Below, piece by piece: positions 7,181 through 15,835 of a stretch of DNA of 64,000 nt. Under the pieces are notes generated by a model. That model was given only the letters and a program-made list of their open reading frames with translations. It was not told the DNA's origin and did no database searches. The DNA is from DASCOT01 sp965197275 (lineage in GTDB: Bacteria; Acidobacteriota; UBA890; WLXD01), in assembly GCA_965197275.1 (NCBI GenBank), contig CBDAMQ010000027.1, forward strand, positions 62,001-126,000, written 5' to 3'. The position numbers and the translations under genes were made by a program. Positions within the stretch are counted from its first letter, which is position 1. Each line of letters opens with the position of its first letter.

Positions 7181-8776
7181 ATGAAGGAGACCCTTGCTAC
7201 AACGCTGACGATTGCATCGTTACTGGTATGCGGGTTCCTGCCGCTCCTCCCCGATGTCGCGAACGCCCAGGAGGCAGTCGCCGTCCCGCGAATCGAGCCC
7301 GCCGACTGCGTCACCGAGCAGTTGGTCGACGCCGATGCCGACTGCTACATGTTCTTCGGACAGGAGGACCGCGACGATCCCAACGGCACGATCGTCGAGC
7401 TCCCGGTGGCGGTGATCGCGCCGGAGAGCCCAGCCGACGCCCCCGACGTCGGTCCGAATCCCGCGCCGCTCTTCTTCTTTCCCGGCGGCCCCGGCCTATC
7501 GCCGATGGACAACTTCGACTGGATTCGCGGCGACGCTGGCAACCGCCCGGTCGTTCTCGTCGAGCATCGCGGTTTCCTTCACGCCACGCCGACGTTGATC
7601 TGTGCGGGCCGCACTATTTCGCCGTATCAGAACGAGCTGTCGCCGGTCGTGGTCTCCACCACCGACACCATGGAACGGCTGCGCCTGCACGCCAAGACTG
7701 TAGAGCGTTGCTACGACAAGATGGTCGGCGAGGGCATCGACGTAGCGAAGTACAACGAGTACGACATCGCCCGCGACGTCGACGAGATTCGCGCGTTGCT
7801 GGGCTACGGCAAGGTCGACATCTACGGCTACTCCACCGGCGGTGGCAGCGTGCTGGCGTACCTGCGCTATTACCCCGACAGCGTACGCGCGTTCGTGCTC
7901 GGGGCGCCCTGGTTTGGTGAGTACCGCAACCGCGCCGCCATTGACGAGTTCTACACCATCAAGCAGATGTACACCGACATCCTCGGCCTGTGCGTGGCCG
8001 AGGATCCGCACTGCCGCGAGTTGCTTCCGGCCTGGTACTACGAGATCGACCGCGCCCGCCGAGCGCTCGATGCGCAGCCCTACGTCACTACGGCGCAGAC
8101 GGACGACGGCCGGACGGTGACCCTGACGTTCGATGGCGTTGCCCTCATTGCCAAGATCTATCGCCGCTTCGAGGACGTTTATATGAAGCTGCCCAACGTG
8201 CTATCGCGCGTGCAGCGGCACGACTATTCGGCGCTCGACGACTTCTTCAGCGTCGACGGCTGGCGCGAGGTGTCGCCCGACGACGTCGACGACCGGCAGC
8301 CCTACGGCTACTACCTGGCGCATATGTGCGGCGACATGGGGGCGAACCGTCCGACCAAGGACGACGTCGTCGCCATGCTCGAACGCGAGCCGGCGCTGGT
8401 GGCCTTCGAGGACCTCAAGATCTGCGCCTGGTGGGGTGTGGACGGCGCGGTGCCACCCGAGCACAACAATCGCTTCTACTCCGATGTTCCCGGGCTGTCG
8501 TTGCACGGCCAGGTCGACTCGTGCTGCACGACGCGCTGGGGCCACTACCTGGCGCGCACGATGCCCAACCTGCAGATCCTCGAGTTCCAGGCGCTCGGGC
8601 ATGGGCTGGCGGGGGAGTGTCGACCACAGGTGATCTCGAGCTTCCTGGACAACCCGCACGTCGAGGTCGACGATAGCTGCACCGATGACGTGTCCCTGGG
8701 GCCATGGGTATTCCAGGGCGACATGGCGATGTCGGGACACGACAGCGTTGGCTCGGAATTGAAGAAGCCGCGGTGA
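7181..8776 (+). CDS. Secreted alpha/beta hydrolase, copy 1 (with a spurious C-terminal tail)
   Basis: A 531-residue exported hydrolase. The signal peptide ends near VANAQ; the oxyanion-region motif FFPGGPGLSP and the nucleophile elbow GYSTGGG (Ser218) match the prolyl-aminopeptidase/TAP-like branch of the alpha/beta hydrolases. Likely periplasmic hydrolysis of a peptide or ester. Paired cysteines suggest disulfides. Start: ATG 7181 after a short leader; an upstream in-frame start at 7151 would spoil the signal peptide. The native protein probably ended near GPWVFQ (residue 512), as copy 2 does. Residues 513-531 are the antisense of inverted copy-2 coding sequence, i.e. read-through across a breakpoint at 8711-8716. 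Confidence 0.8.
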   Translation: MKETLATTLTIASLLVCGFLPLLPDVANAQEAVAVPRIEPADCVTEQLVDADADCYMFFGQEDRDDPNGTIVELPVAVIAPESPADAPDVGPNPAPLFFFPGGPGLSPMDNFDWIRGDAGNRPVVLVEHRGFLHATPTLICAGRTISPYQNELSPVVVSTTDTMERLRLHAKTVERCYDKMVGEGIDVAKYNEYDIARDVDEIRALLGYGKVDIYGYSTGGGSVLAYLRYYPDSVRAFVLGAPWFGEYRNRAAIDEFYTIKQMYTDILGLCVAEDPHCRELLPAWYYEIDRARRALDAQPYVTTAQTDDGRTVTLTFDGVALIAKIYRRFEDVYMKLPNVLSRVQRHDYSALDDFFSVDGWREVSPDDVDDRQPYGYYLAHMCGDMGANRPTKDDVVAMLEREPALVAFEDLKICAWWGVDGAVPPEHNNRFYSDVPGLSLHGQVDSCCTTRWGHYLARTMPNLQILEFQALGHGLAGECRPQVISSFLDNPHVEVDDSCTDDVSLGPWVFQGDMAMSGHDSVGSELKKPR

Positions 8777-9222
8777 TCGATGAGCACCAACGTTCGGGTC
8801 GCAGCGTCGGTGCGTAGCCAATCGACGTAGGCGCGCATGGGAGACAGCCCCGGGCCGCCGGGAAAGTAGACGACCGGATCCGGGTGCGGCGTCTCGGGCT
8901 CGTTGTCAGGCGCCATGACGGCCACCGGGAGCTCGACGATGGTGCCGTTGGGATGGTCACGGTCCTCCTGGCCGAAGAACCGGTAGCACTCGGCGTTGGC
9001 GCCGAGCAGCTCCGGGGTCGTGCACTCCGCCGGCTCCAGCCTCGGCACCTGGGCCTGAGACCGTGCTGAGGACGCCGCGAGAACTTGCGCCTGAGGCGGC
9101 GCTGGGAACACGCCCGCCGACACGAACGCCGCAGACTGCGCCGGGGGAGCGCCCGCCGGCGTCCCCGCCAGCACGAGCAACGAGGCGATCGAGACGGGAG
9201 CGAGCCGGCGGAGCGTGAGCAC
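8711..9222 (-). pseudogene. N-terminal fragment of secreted alpha/beta hydrolase, copy 2
   Basis: From the GTG at 9222 the minus strand encodes a signal peptide (MLTLRRLAPVSIASLLVL and on), a low-complexity linker and the hydrolase N-terminal domain: VPRLEPAECTTPELL, CYRFFGQEDRDHPNGTIVEL and VYFPGGPGLSP, all aligned with copy 1 (VPRIEPADCVTEQL, CYMFFGQEDRDDPNGTIVEL). The reading stops matching after DIAMSPW, at the inversion breakpoint, and then runs as antisense through copy 1. A ribosome-binding site (CGGAG) precedes the GTG but any upstream promoter was separated from it. No catalytic serine lies in this part. Confidence 0.8.
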
Positions 9223-9245
9223 TCTGATTGCGCTCCGTTCCAGAA
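8711..9245. other. Inverted segment splitting the second hydrolase gene
   Basis: Between the TTCCAG at 8711-8716 and the TTCCAG at 9238-9243 the sequence is inverted relative to its surroundings. Inside, on the minus strand, lie the start and first 170 codons of a second hydrolase; outside, on the plus strand, lie its remaining 377 codons. Re-inverting with the join at the two sites gives an uninterrupted frame running SPW-NRLAP, which aligns with SPYQNELSP of copy 1. The flanking homology is only about six bases. It could be a real inversion, a site-specific switch, or an amplification/assembly chimera. Confidence 0.75.
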
Positions 9246-10374
9246 CCGACTGGCGCCGTCGGTCGTTCTGACCAACGACTCCATGGAGCGGCTTCGCCTG
9301 CACGCCGAGACCGTCGAGCGTTGCTACGACAAGCTGATGGCGGAGGGCATCGACGTCACCAAGTACAACGAGTACGACATTGCCCGCGACGTCGACGAGA
9401 TCCGCCAGCTGCTCGGCTACGACAAGATCAACGCCTACGGCTATTCCACCGGCGGCGGCAGTGTGATCGCGTATTTGCGTTACTTCCCGGACCGCGTGCG
9501 CTCGATCGTTCTGCTGAGTCCCTGGTTCGGCGAAATCCGCAACCGCGCCGCGATCGACGAGTTCTACACCATCAAGCAGGTGTACACCGACATCCTCGGG
9601 CTCTGCGTGGCCGCGGATCCGCACTGTCGCGAGCTGCTCCCCGCCTGGTACTACGAGATCGATCGCGTACGCCGCATTCTTGATGACCGGCCGCACACCA
9701 AGACGGTGCAGACGCGGGACGGCTCGACGGTCAACATGTCGTTCGACGGCGTGGCGTTCATGGGGCGGCTGTACCGCCGCTTCGAGACCGTCTACATGAA
9801 GCTGCCCAACGTGCTGTCGAGAGTGCAGCAGGGCGACTACTCGGCGCTCGACGACTTCTTCGAGGCCGACAACTGGGCCGAGGTGGAGACGGAGAACTAC
9901 GGGCGCATTCTCGCGGGAACCGATTCCCGATTCGTTAGCGGCCTGCCGGTGCCGCCGATGGGCACCCATCTGGCGCACATTTGCGGCGACATGGGGGCGA
10001 ACCGTCCGACCAAGGAAGACGTCATCGCCATGGTCGAGCGTGAGCCGGCATTGCTGGCGTTCGAGGATGCCAAGATCTGTGCCTGGTGGGGTGCCGACGG
10101 TGCGGTGCCGCCGGAGCACAACGATCGTTTTCACTCGGACGTCCCCGGGCTATCGCTGCATGGTCAGGTCGACGTCTGCTGCAGCCCGCGTTGGGGCCAC
10201 CACGTGGCGCGAACGATGCCCAACCTGCAGATCATCGAGCTGCAGGGTCAGCGCCACGGGCTGCCTGGAGACTGCCGACCAAAGCTGGTGTCGAGCTTCC
10301 TCGAGGATCCGTACGCCGAGGTCGATGACAGCTGCAAGAACGACGTCCCGCTGGGTCCGTGGGTATTCCAATAG
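9241..10374 (+). pseudogene. C-terminal fragment of secreted alpha/beta hydrolase, copy 2
   Basis: The plus strand continues copy 2 from QNRLAPSVVLTNDSMERLRL to GPWVFQ and TAG at 10374, 377 codons. It holds the nucleophile elbow GYSTGGG and the C-terminal block with CGDMGANRPTK and CAWWGADGAVPP, very similar to copy 1. It has no start of its own and no signal peptide; the first in-frame ATG is at 9282. As the DNA stands, no exported full-length enzyme can be made. It was intact before the inversion, or is still intact if the inversion is an assembly artefact. Confidence 0.8.
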
Positions 10375-10454
10375 CCCTGTTGACGCTGTTGTGGTCACGG
10401 GAGACGGCGCCCGCCCATAGTCGGCGGTTCGCGCAGGGTTTCACCGAGGGTGGT

Positions 10455-10615
10455 GTTCGGTGTTCACCGAAAGAGCTGGAGCAAGCCACGCTGTTCAGTG
10501 TTCACCAACCAGGAGTTCGGTGTTCATCGGTCGGCTTCAGCGCTCGCCGACGCGGCGCTCCGTCACACCAGCAAGGGGATTCAGGTGTTCACCGCGCGTG
10601 GTTCGGTGTTCACCG
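10455..10615. repeat. Cluster of five GTTCGGTGTTCACCG-like repeats
   Basis: Five near-identical 15-base units start at 10455, 10493, 10515, about 10580 and 10601, sharing a core TTC(G/A)GTGTTCACC. The inner GGTG-TT-CACC is almost self-complementary, so each unit could form a tiny hairpin or a two-fold binding site. Spacing is irregular (38, 22, 65, 21 bases). The cluster fills the 235-base gap between two convergent genes and reaches the stop codon of the glycerophosphodiesterase gene. No gene is visible in this gap. Confidence 0.7.
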
Positions 10616-11515
10616 GAGTGCGGCAAGCACGTCCGGTACGTTGGTGAACATGCCGTCGACGCCAATGCCGATCAGCCGCCGCATTTCCTCGGGCTCGTCG
10701 ACCGTGTATGGGTGCACGACGAGGCCGAGGTTGTGTGCGTCGGCGAGTAGGGCTTCGTTCACATCGCTGTAGTGTGGCCCGAGTCCCTGGGCGTACGCAG
10801 CGACCTCGCTCAGCTGTGAGCGGATGCCCGCTGTGGTCTCGCGCCAGGGGGCGAGCTGCACCCGCGGTAGTGTCGCCTCCAGGTCGCGCAGCTTCATCAG
10901 GCTGGCGGGGCTGAACGACTGCAGGATCACCGTGTGGTCGTCGGGCGACGACGGCACCAGATCGAACGCGTGCAGCAAACGCAGCAGCTCTTCTTCCATG
11001 CCCGGCGCGGCCTCGGGGTTCTTCGTCTCGATGTAGAAGCGCGCTCGTCCGGCATAGCGCGCGAAGACTGCTTCCAGCGTCGGGATACGCTGCTCGGCGA
11101 ACTCGGGACGGGCGCGATCGGGGTGTTCTTCGTTGAACCAGGAGCCGGCGTCACAGGCCTCGAGTTGCGCCAGCGTCCTTTCGATCACCGGGCCACGACA
11201 GCTCTCCTGGGGCCCGCGAGTGGTGCGCTCGAGCGTGTCGTCGTGCATCACCACCAGCACCCCGTCGGCGGTCATCTGCAGGTCCTGCTCGAGATAGTCG
11301 GCGTTCATCTCCAGTGCCAGGTCCCAAGAGGCGAACGTATGCTCAGGGGCGTAGGCGGAAGCGCCGCGATGGGCGATGTTGATCACAGCGTGATCGATTG
11401 CAACGTCGCTCATGGATGCGTTCTCGGCGCTAAGCGCATGCGTCTCTGCAGTTGAGCAACCGAGCATGGCACAGATCACGGTGATCCCGCAGATCTCCGC
11501 GCTGATGCGTGTCAA
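10610..11515 (-). CDS. Glycerophosphodiester phosphodiesterase, predicted lipoprotein
   Basis: A 301-residue GDPD-family TIM-barrel enzyme that hydrolyses glycerophosphodiesters to glycerol-3-phosphate and an alcohol. The signal ends in a lipobox-like CAMLGC (Cys20), so it is probably anchored to a membrane facing the periplasm. Catalytic and metal residues are present: H49-R50-G51, E76 and D78 in YLEQDLQ, and H91 in VVMHDD. It ends with VDGMFTNVPD, typical of the barrel's last strand. Its start overlaps the stop of the upstream FG-GAP gene by 4 bases, so the two form a coupled pair. Confidence 0.88.
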   Translation of the reverse strand: MTRISAEICGITVICAMLGCSTAETHALSAENASMSDVAIDHAVINIAHRGASAYAPEHTFASWDLALEMNADYLEQDLQMTADGVLVVMHDDTLERTTRGPQESCRGPVIERTLAQLEACDAGSWFNEEHPDRARPEFAEQRIPTLEAVFARYAGRARFYIETKNPEAAPGMEEELLRLLHAFDLVPSSPDDHTVILQSFSPASLMKLRDLEATLPRVQLAPWRETTAGIRSQLSEVAAYAQGLGPHYSDVNEALLADAHNLGLVVHPYTVDEPEEMRRLIGIGVDGMFTNVPDVLAALR

Positions 11516-12924
11516 TGGTCCGGCCCGGCGCCCACGAAGCCGGACCCGAAGGTCTGGCGTGTGGCGTGCTCGGGCGCTTCGATGATGAACTCAAGATCGG
11601 ACGATTTGGTGACCATGATCTCCGGACGAGTGGGCCGTTCCTTCCTGCCGAGTATCAGGTACGCACGCCCCACGGCACGGACGCAATCCTCGCTATCGAT
11701 CTCAGGGCAGTAGTCGGGATAGCCGATTGCCAGGTCGGTCAGCTCGTCGCCGTTCACGTCCCCGAGTGCGGTCAGGCGAAGGTACGGGCCACCGTTCGGC
11801 GACTTCCAGTCGCGAATGACTCCAGGGAACGTGAGGCTGAGCCAGGGAGCGGGTGTCGAATCGTCGCCGTCTGACAGTGCTTTCCAGAGTCCCTTACCGG
11901 AGTAGATGTGCACCTGAAGGATGGCCTGTGCGTCGGCAGGTGGCCTAGGCGCCGCACTGAACGCCAGGTCGTCCCAACCGTCGCTATTGAAGTCACCGAG
12001 GCTGGCTGCGGTCCAACCGAAATACGATTCCGCCTCGAGGCCCCATATCAGACCCGTGGGCTCGTCGCCCCTCGGGGTGGTGAACAGCCAAGCAGCCCCG
12101 GTCGCTTCGTCGGCTTCGTGATGCTGATTCGGCCACGTGACGAGGAAGCTCCGTCGGCGTTTCTTGCGCCTAGTACGAAACTCCCCGACCATGTCCTCCC
12201 CGAAACGGTCACCGCCCGGGGCATCTCCTTGGAACACAGTCCGCTGGTAGCGGAGCCGACCCTTTCGATTCGAGACATAGACATGGACTCGCCCTTGCTT
12301 GAAGTCGTCCACCAACAGGTCCGCTTTGCCGTCGGCGTTCAGGTCGCCCGCTGACCTGAGCCGGCGACCGAAGTCCTCAGGTTGCGTATCGGGCGGTCCT
12401 TGCAGGGTCGAGCTGTGCCTGACCAAGGCGGGGCCGGAATCGCGAACGAAAACGTCCGTCGCAGCGTTCCTTCCGCCAGCTACGAGCCGCCACAGCCCGC
12501 CTCTGGCGCGGCCGAGACTCGCGATGCCTTCTCCGTAGTTACGTTCTGCAGACTCTGGGAACGACCATGCGGGTTTGGCGAACTCCGGCGAGCGGTATAT
12601 GTCGAGTTGGCCGGCGCGGCTGTGGCCGAAGGCGAGGTCGGTCGTGCCGTCTGCATCGAGATCTCCGAGATTGGCCATCGCGGGGATGGCGTGCTCGAGG
12701 GGATAGAGCACCGGCGACCAGGAGGGTGTTTGCGGCAGGGGACCGTAGTACACAACGAAACCCGGCGACTCACCGTGAGACACGACCAGGTCGACATAGC
12801 CATCTCCGTTCACGTCGGGACCACGCAGGGACGACGGTGGCTTTCGACGCTCGCTAGATAGGCTTGTGCGCCCGTGGTCGAGTGCCTGTGACGTTCCCAC
12901 CATCGCCAACGCTAGTCGTCTCAT
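11512..12924 (-). CDS. FG-GAP/integrin-alpha-like repeat protein
   Basis: A 470-residue protein built of FG-GAP beta-propeller repeats, each with a calcium-binding loop of the form D-x-N/D-x-D-G-x-x-D: visible in DVNGDGYVDL, DLDADGTTDLAFG, DLNADGKADLLVDD, DFNSDGWDDLAFS and DVNGDELTDLAIGYPDY. Such propellers are normally outside the cytoplasm. The N-terminus MRRLALAMVGTSQALDHG is only weakly signal-like. It overlaps the downstream phosphodiesterase start (ATGA). The FG-GAP fold is also found in some phospholipases, so a shared lipid substrate with its partner is possible but speculative. Confidence 0.8.
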   Translation of the reverse strand: MRRLALAMVGTSQALDHGRTSLSSERRKPPSSLRGPDVNGDGYVDLVVSHGESPGFVVYYGPLPQTPSWSPVLYPLEHAIPAMANLGDLDADGTTDLAFGHSRAGQLDIYRSPEFAKPAWSFPESAERNYGEGIASLGRARGGLWRLVAGGRNAATDVFVRDSGPALVRHSSTLQGPPDTQPEDFGRRLRSAGDLNADGKADLLVDDFKQGRVHVYVSNRKGRLRYQRTVFQGDAPGGDRFGEDMVGEFRTRRKKRRRSFLVTWPNQHHEADEATGAAWLFTTPRGDEPTGLIWGLEAESYFGWTAASLGDFNSDGWDDLAFSAAPRPPADAQAILQVHIYSGKGLWKALSDGDDSTPAPWLSLTFPGVIRDWKSPNGGPYLRLTALGDVNGDELTDLAIGYPDYCPEIDSEDCVRAVGRAYLILGRKERPTRPEIMVTKSSDLEFIIEAPEHATRQTFGSGFVGAGPDH

Positions 12925-13021
12925 CGCGTGGTTCCTTTTGCTAGTGGCTTGTAGAGGCCTCCGACAGGGTTCTGTCTATCGCAATCTTGGTTAGCCGTGA
13001 GTTGCGAGGGGTTGGTGGTTC

Positions 13022-14248
13022 TCAGAACCTACTCACGTCGCGGCCGAACGCCAGGGTCGTGAGCCAGTCGAACACCACCAGCACCTTGTTGCGCAGGCTG
13101 ACCAAGCGCGTCCAGTACACCGAGCGCCAGAACACCCAGGTGGCGAAGCCGCGGCCCTTGACGCTCGGCAGATCGGCCAGGGCCCGGCGCTCACCGACGT
13201 AGGCGAGCATGCCGAGATGGCGGAAGCGGAAGCGTTTCTCGGCACGTCCCGTGGCCAGACGGTTGAGGTTGTTGGCAAGATACTTGCCTTGCTGCTGTGC
13301 CACTTGCGCGGTGGGGGGCAGGGACTCGCCGTCGATTACCGCACAGTCGCCGAGCGCCCAGACGTTGTTCTGTCCGGGAACCCTGAGCGTCGCCCCGGCC
13401 ACGAGGCGTCCGTCGCGCGACTTGGGCCAGTCGAGGTTGGCGATCAGCGACGTCGGCGCATTACCAGCCGACCACACGGCCACCCCGTAGGCGAGCCGCT
13501 CGCCGTTGTCCAGACTCACGCCGTCAACATCGATGGCGGTTACCCGCGTGTGGGTGCGCACATCGATATCCTGGCGGCGGAAACGGCGCGCCGCGAAGCG
13601 CGACAGGCTCTGGTCGAAAGCGCCGAGAATGGAGCCCGACGACTCCAGTAGCGTGATACGCACATGGTCCACGGTGCCGCGGAACCAGCGATGCAGATCG
13701 GCGTCGATGAAGTCGTGCAGCTCGGCGGCGAACTCGACGCCGGTTGGCCCACCGCCGATGACCACGAAGTGCAGCAGCCGGTCGCGGGTCTCGGTATCGA
13801 TACCGGGGCGGCTGGCACGCTCGAGCTGCTCGATGATGCGCTGGCGGATGGCGCGCGCATCCGGCAAGTCGCGCAGGAACAGGCAGTGCTCGTTTACCCC
13901 GGCGACGCCGAAGGTGTTGTTGCCGGCGCCAACCGCTACCACGAGATGGTCGTAGTCGAGCTCGAACCGGTGGCCGTCGCCCATCGCCTCGCATTCGATC
14001 CGCTGCGCCACCGGATCGATCGCCTCGCAGGCCGCCTGATAGTAGGTCAGGTCGCGCACCGAGCGGATCGGCTCGATGATGCTGCGGAACTCGATCGTGC
14101 CGACGGTGGTGCTGGCCAGCAGCGGCGTGAACAGGAAGTAGTTGCGCGGGCTGACGACGGTGACGTCGAAGTGCGCGCGATCGAGCCGGCGTACCACCTG
14201 CATGGCGCCGAAGCCGGTGCCCAGCACCACGATGCGCGACGTGTTCAT
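13022..14248 (-). CDS. ndh: Type II NADH dehydrogenase (NDH-2)
   Basis: About 408 residues. The FAD-binding GxGxxG is VVLGTGFGAMQ near the N-terminus; a second dinucleotide motif, FVVIGGGPTGVEFAAEL, binds NADH. The segment VWALGDCAVIDG and the quinone-side motif PPTAQVAQQQGKYLA are typical of NDH-2. The C-terminal amphipathic tail docks the enzyme on the membrane. NDH-2 oxidises NADH and reduces quinone without pumping protons. ATG 14248 is chosen; ATG 14263 adds five residues. A small membrane protein follows upstream on the same strand. Confidence 0.9.
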   Translation of the reverse strand: MNTSRIVVLGTGFGAMQVVRRLDRAHFDVTVVSPRNYFLFTPLLASTTVGTIEFRSIIEPIRSVRDLTYYQAACEAIDPVAQRIECEAMGDGHRFELDYDHLVVAVGAGNNTFGVAGVNEHCLFLRDLPDARAIRQRIIEQLERASRPGIDTETRDRLLHFVVIGGGPTGVEFAAELHDFIDADLHRWFRGTVDHVRITLLESSGSILGAFDQSLSRFAARRFRRQDIDVRTHTRVTAIDVDGVSLDNGERLAYGVAVWSAGNAPTSLIANLDWPKSRDGRLVAGATLRVPGQNNVWALGDCAVIDGESLPPTAQVAQQQGKYLANNLNRLATGRAEKRFRFRHLGMLAYVGERRALADLPSVKGRGFATWVFWRSVYWTRLVSLRNKVLVVFDWLTTLAFGRDVSRF

Positions 14249-14332
14249 GGCGGACGGCTTCATGGCAGACGGTGCGTTGGCGGGGCGTCTGGCGGTCGAT
14301 TCCGATTCCGCACCACGGTCGCCGCAGTCGGC

Positions 14333-14491
14333 TCAGCGAGCTTGAGTGAGCACGTAGTAGATGACGTAGAGCCACGAGAAGATCCCGTGGATGATGGCCC
14401 AGAGCACCGAGTGGTGCAGGCTGAACGAGATCGCGATCGCCAGGGCCGAGCCGAAGCTGATGCCGTGTTTCGCGGCGTCGGAGCTCTTCAT
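14333..14491 (-). CDS. Small membrane protein, 52 residues
   Basis: A short gene just upstream of ndh, on the same strand. ATG 14491 has a strong ribosome-binding site (GGGAGG about 8 bases upstream). The protein has a polar N-terminus MKSSDAAKHG and two hydrophobic stretches, SFGSALAIAISFSL and WAIIHGIFSWLYVIYYV, ending LTQAR. The histidine pair between them (LHHSVLW) is notable. The 85-base gap to ndh suggests cotranscription. It is reminiscent of tiny conserved membrane proteins of unknown role; I do not recognise a named family. Confidence 0.65.
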   Translation of the reverse strand: MKSSDAAKHGISFGSALAIAISFSLHHSVLWAIIHGIFSWLYVIYYVLTQAR

Positions 14492-14510
14492 GTTGTTCCT
14501 CCCGTTGCCT

Positions 14511-15272
14511 TCAGGGCTGCGCCGTCAGCGCGTACATCAAGATCGAGCCCGCCACGGCGGCGTTGAGCGAGTCTATGCCGCCGGCCATCGGAATCGCGAT
14601 GCGGCGGTCGGCGGCGGCCCGTATCTCCGCGCGTGCGCCGCGCGGCTCGCTGCCGACCACCAGCATCCAGCCGCGCCGCGGCAGCTCCGGCGCCGCGCCT
14701 CCACGCTCGGCCACCAGCAAATCGAGATGACGCGACGAGCGCCAGGCGTCGATCTCCGCCCAGCTGGCGCGCAGCATGGTCACCCGCACGATAGTACCGG
14801 CGGAGGCGCGCACCACCTTCGGATTCCACGGGTCGACGGTGCCATCGAGCGCCACCACCGCGCTGACGCCGAAGGCCGCCGCCGAGCGCACCAGCGCGCC
14901 GAGGTTGCCGGGATCACCTATGGCGTCGGCCACCAGCACCCGGGTGCTCTTTATCCCCTCCAGGCTGGAGGCGGGTTGCTCGCAGCCCAGGAGAATCCCT
15001 TGCGGCGCTTCGGTATCAGCGAGATCGGCGACATCGGCGTCGGTGGCGTCGATGATTTCCACTCGATTGCCCTCGAGGCGCTCAATCAGTTGCATGCCAG
15101 CCGGCTGCGCGCGCAGCCGCGGTGCCACTACCGCGAAGCGCACCCTGGCTCCGGCGCTGAGCACCTCGGAGGCGCAGCGCACCCCCTCGGCCAGGAACAT
15201 CTGCTCACGCTCCCGCGTCTTGCGGCGCCGCAGACGTCCGATTAGCAGGCGTCGACTACGGCTCAGCTCCAT
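14511..15272 (-). CDS. TrmH/SpoU-family RNA 2'-O-methyltransferase, copy 1
   Basis: A 253-residue SPOUT enzyme that methylates a ribose 2'-hydroxyl in rRNA or tRNA with SAM. The N-terminal substrate-binding domain includes TREREQMFLAEGVRCASEVL; the catalytic knot has motif 1 DPGNLGALVRSAAAFG, motif 2 LVVGSEPRGA and motif 3 IPMAGGIDSLNAAVAGSILMY, all intact. The exact RNA target cannot be told from sequence. It lies 19 bases ahead of the small membrane protein on the same strand. Confidence 0.88.
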   Translation of the reverse strand: MELSRSRRLLIGRLRRRKTREREQMFLAEGVRCASEVLSAGARVRFAVVAPRLRAQPAGMQLIERLEGNRVEIIDATDADVADLADTEAPQGILLGCEQPASSLEGIKSTRVLVADAIGDPGNLGALVRSAAAFGVSAVVALDGTVDPWNPKVVRASAGTIVRVTMLRASWAEIDAWRSSRHLDLLVAERGGAAPELPRRGWMLVVGSEPRGARAEIRAAADRRIAIPMAGGIDSLNAAVAGSILMYALTAQP

Positions 15273-15387
15273 GTTGTCCTTGCATAACTTTGCACGGCAA
15301 AGTACTCTTGATTCGGATGGCAGGATTCGATCAGGAGGAAAGCGCCACGTCCGTCACACGCGCCGGACGTTGTCACGGAGGTTTCGC

Positions 15388-15822
15388 ATGAGCAAGCTGG
15401 ATCCACGCTGGGTTCGCGCCGGCGCAGGCTATATCGGGATAGTGATCGTGGTGATGATGCTGGCGTGGGCGGGTCTGTTCCCGGGAACCGGCGAGCGCTT
15501 CCCCGGTGATTCGACCTTCGGACACCCGTATCGTGTCTCCATGGCAGCCGTCGTCCTGTCGCTGGCGATCGGCCTCGGTGCCCTGTGCGCCTGGATCGGG
15601 TCCTCGGCCCAGAGCTGGATGATCGGCCTCGCCGCCCTGTTGCTCGGCGGCATCGTCACCGGCTCACTGTTGAACTTCGCGCCCTGGATCCTCTACCCGA
15701 ACGACCAGTATCCGGTGGCTTTTATGTGGCTGATCGCCGGAGCACCGACCGGGTTCCTCAGCTGGCTGGCCGGTAGCGTCCTGCTGGGCCCGCCACGGGG
15801 CGCCGCGCCCGATCCAGCCTAG
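15388..15822 (+). CDS. Four-helix membrane protein of unknown function
   Basis: A 144-residue protein with four clear hydrophobic segments (GIVIVVMMLAWAGLF, VSMAAVVLSLAIGLGAL, WMIGLAALLLGGIVTG, AFMWLIAGAPTGFLSWLAG). ATG 15388 follows TCACGGAGG. The loop between helices 3 and 4 is rich in proline and aromatic residues. It is divergent from the RNA methyltransferase, with 115 bases between the two starts. I do not recognise the family. Confidence 0.65.
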   Translation: MSKLDPRWVRAGAGYIGIVIVVMMLAWAGLFPGTGERFPGDSTFGHPYRVSMAAVVLSLAIGLGALCAWIGSSAQSWMIGLAALLLGGIVTGSLLNFAPWILYPNDQYPVAFMWLIAGAPTGFLSWLAGSVLLGPPRGAAPDPA

Positions 15823-15835
15823 AATCTACGCGCGA

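Noticed and set aside
8545..10134. A 529-codon open frame on the minus strand
   Set aside because: Only its middle (9222 to 8711) is real hydrolase sequence; the rest is antisense of copy 1 and copy 2. It is a mirror of the inversion, not a fused gene.
10455..10615. Possible CRISPR array
   Set aside because: Repeat units are short (15 bases), spacing is irregular (21-65 bases) and no cas gene is near.
13664..14566. A 300-codon plus-strand open frame
   Set aside because: Antisense of ndh and the small membrane protein; amino-acid composition is that of a shadow frame.
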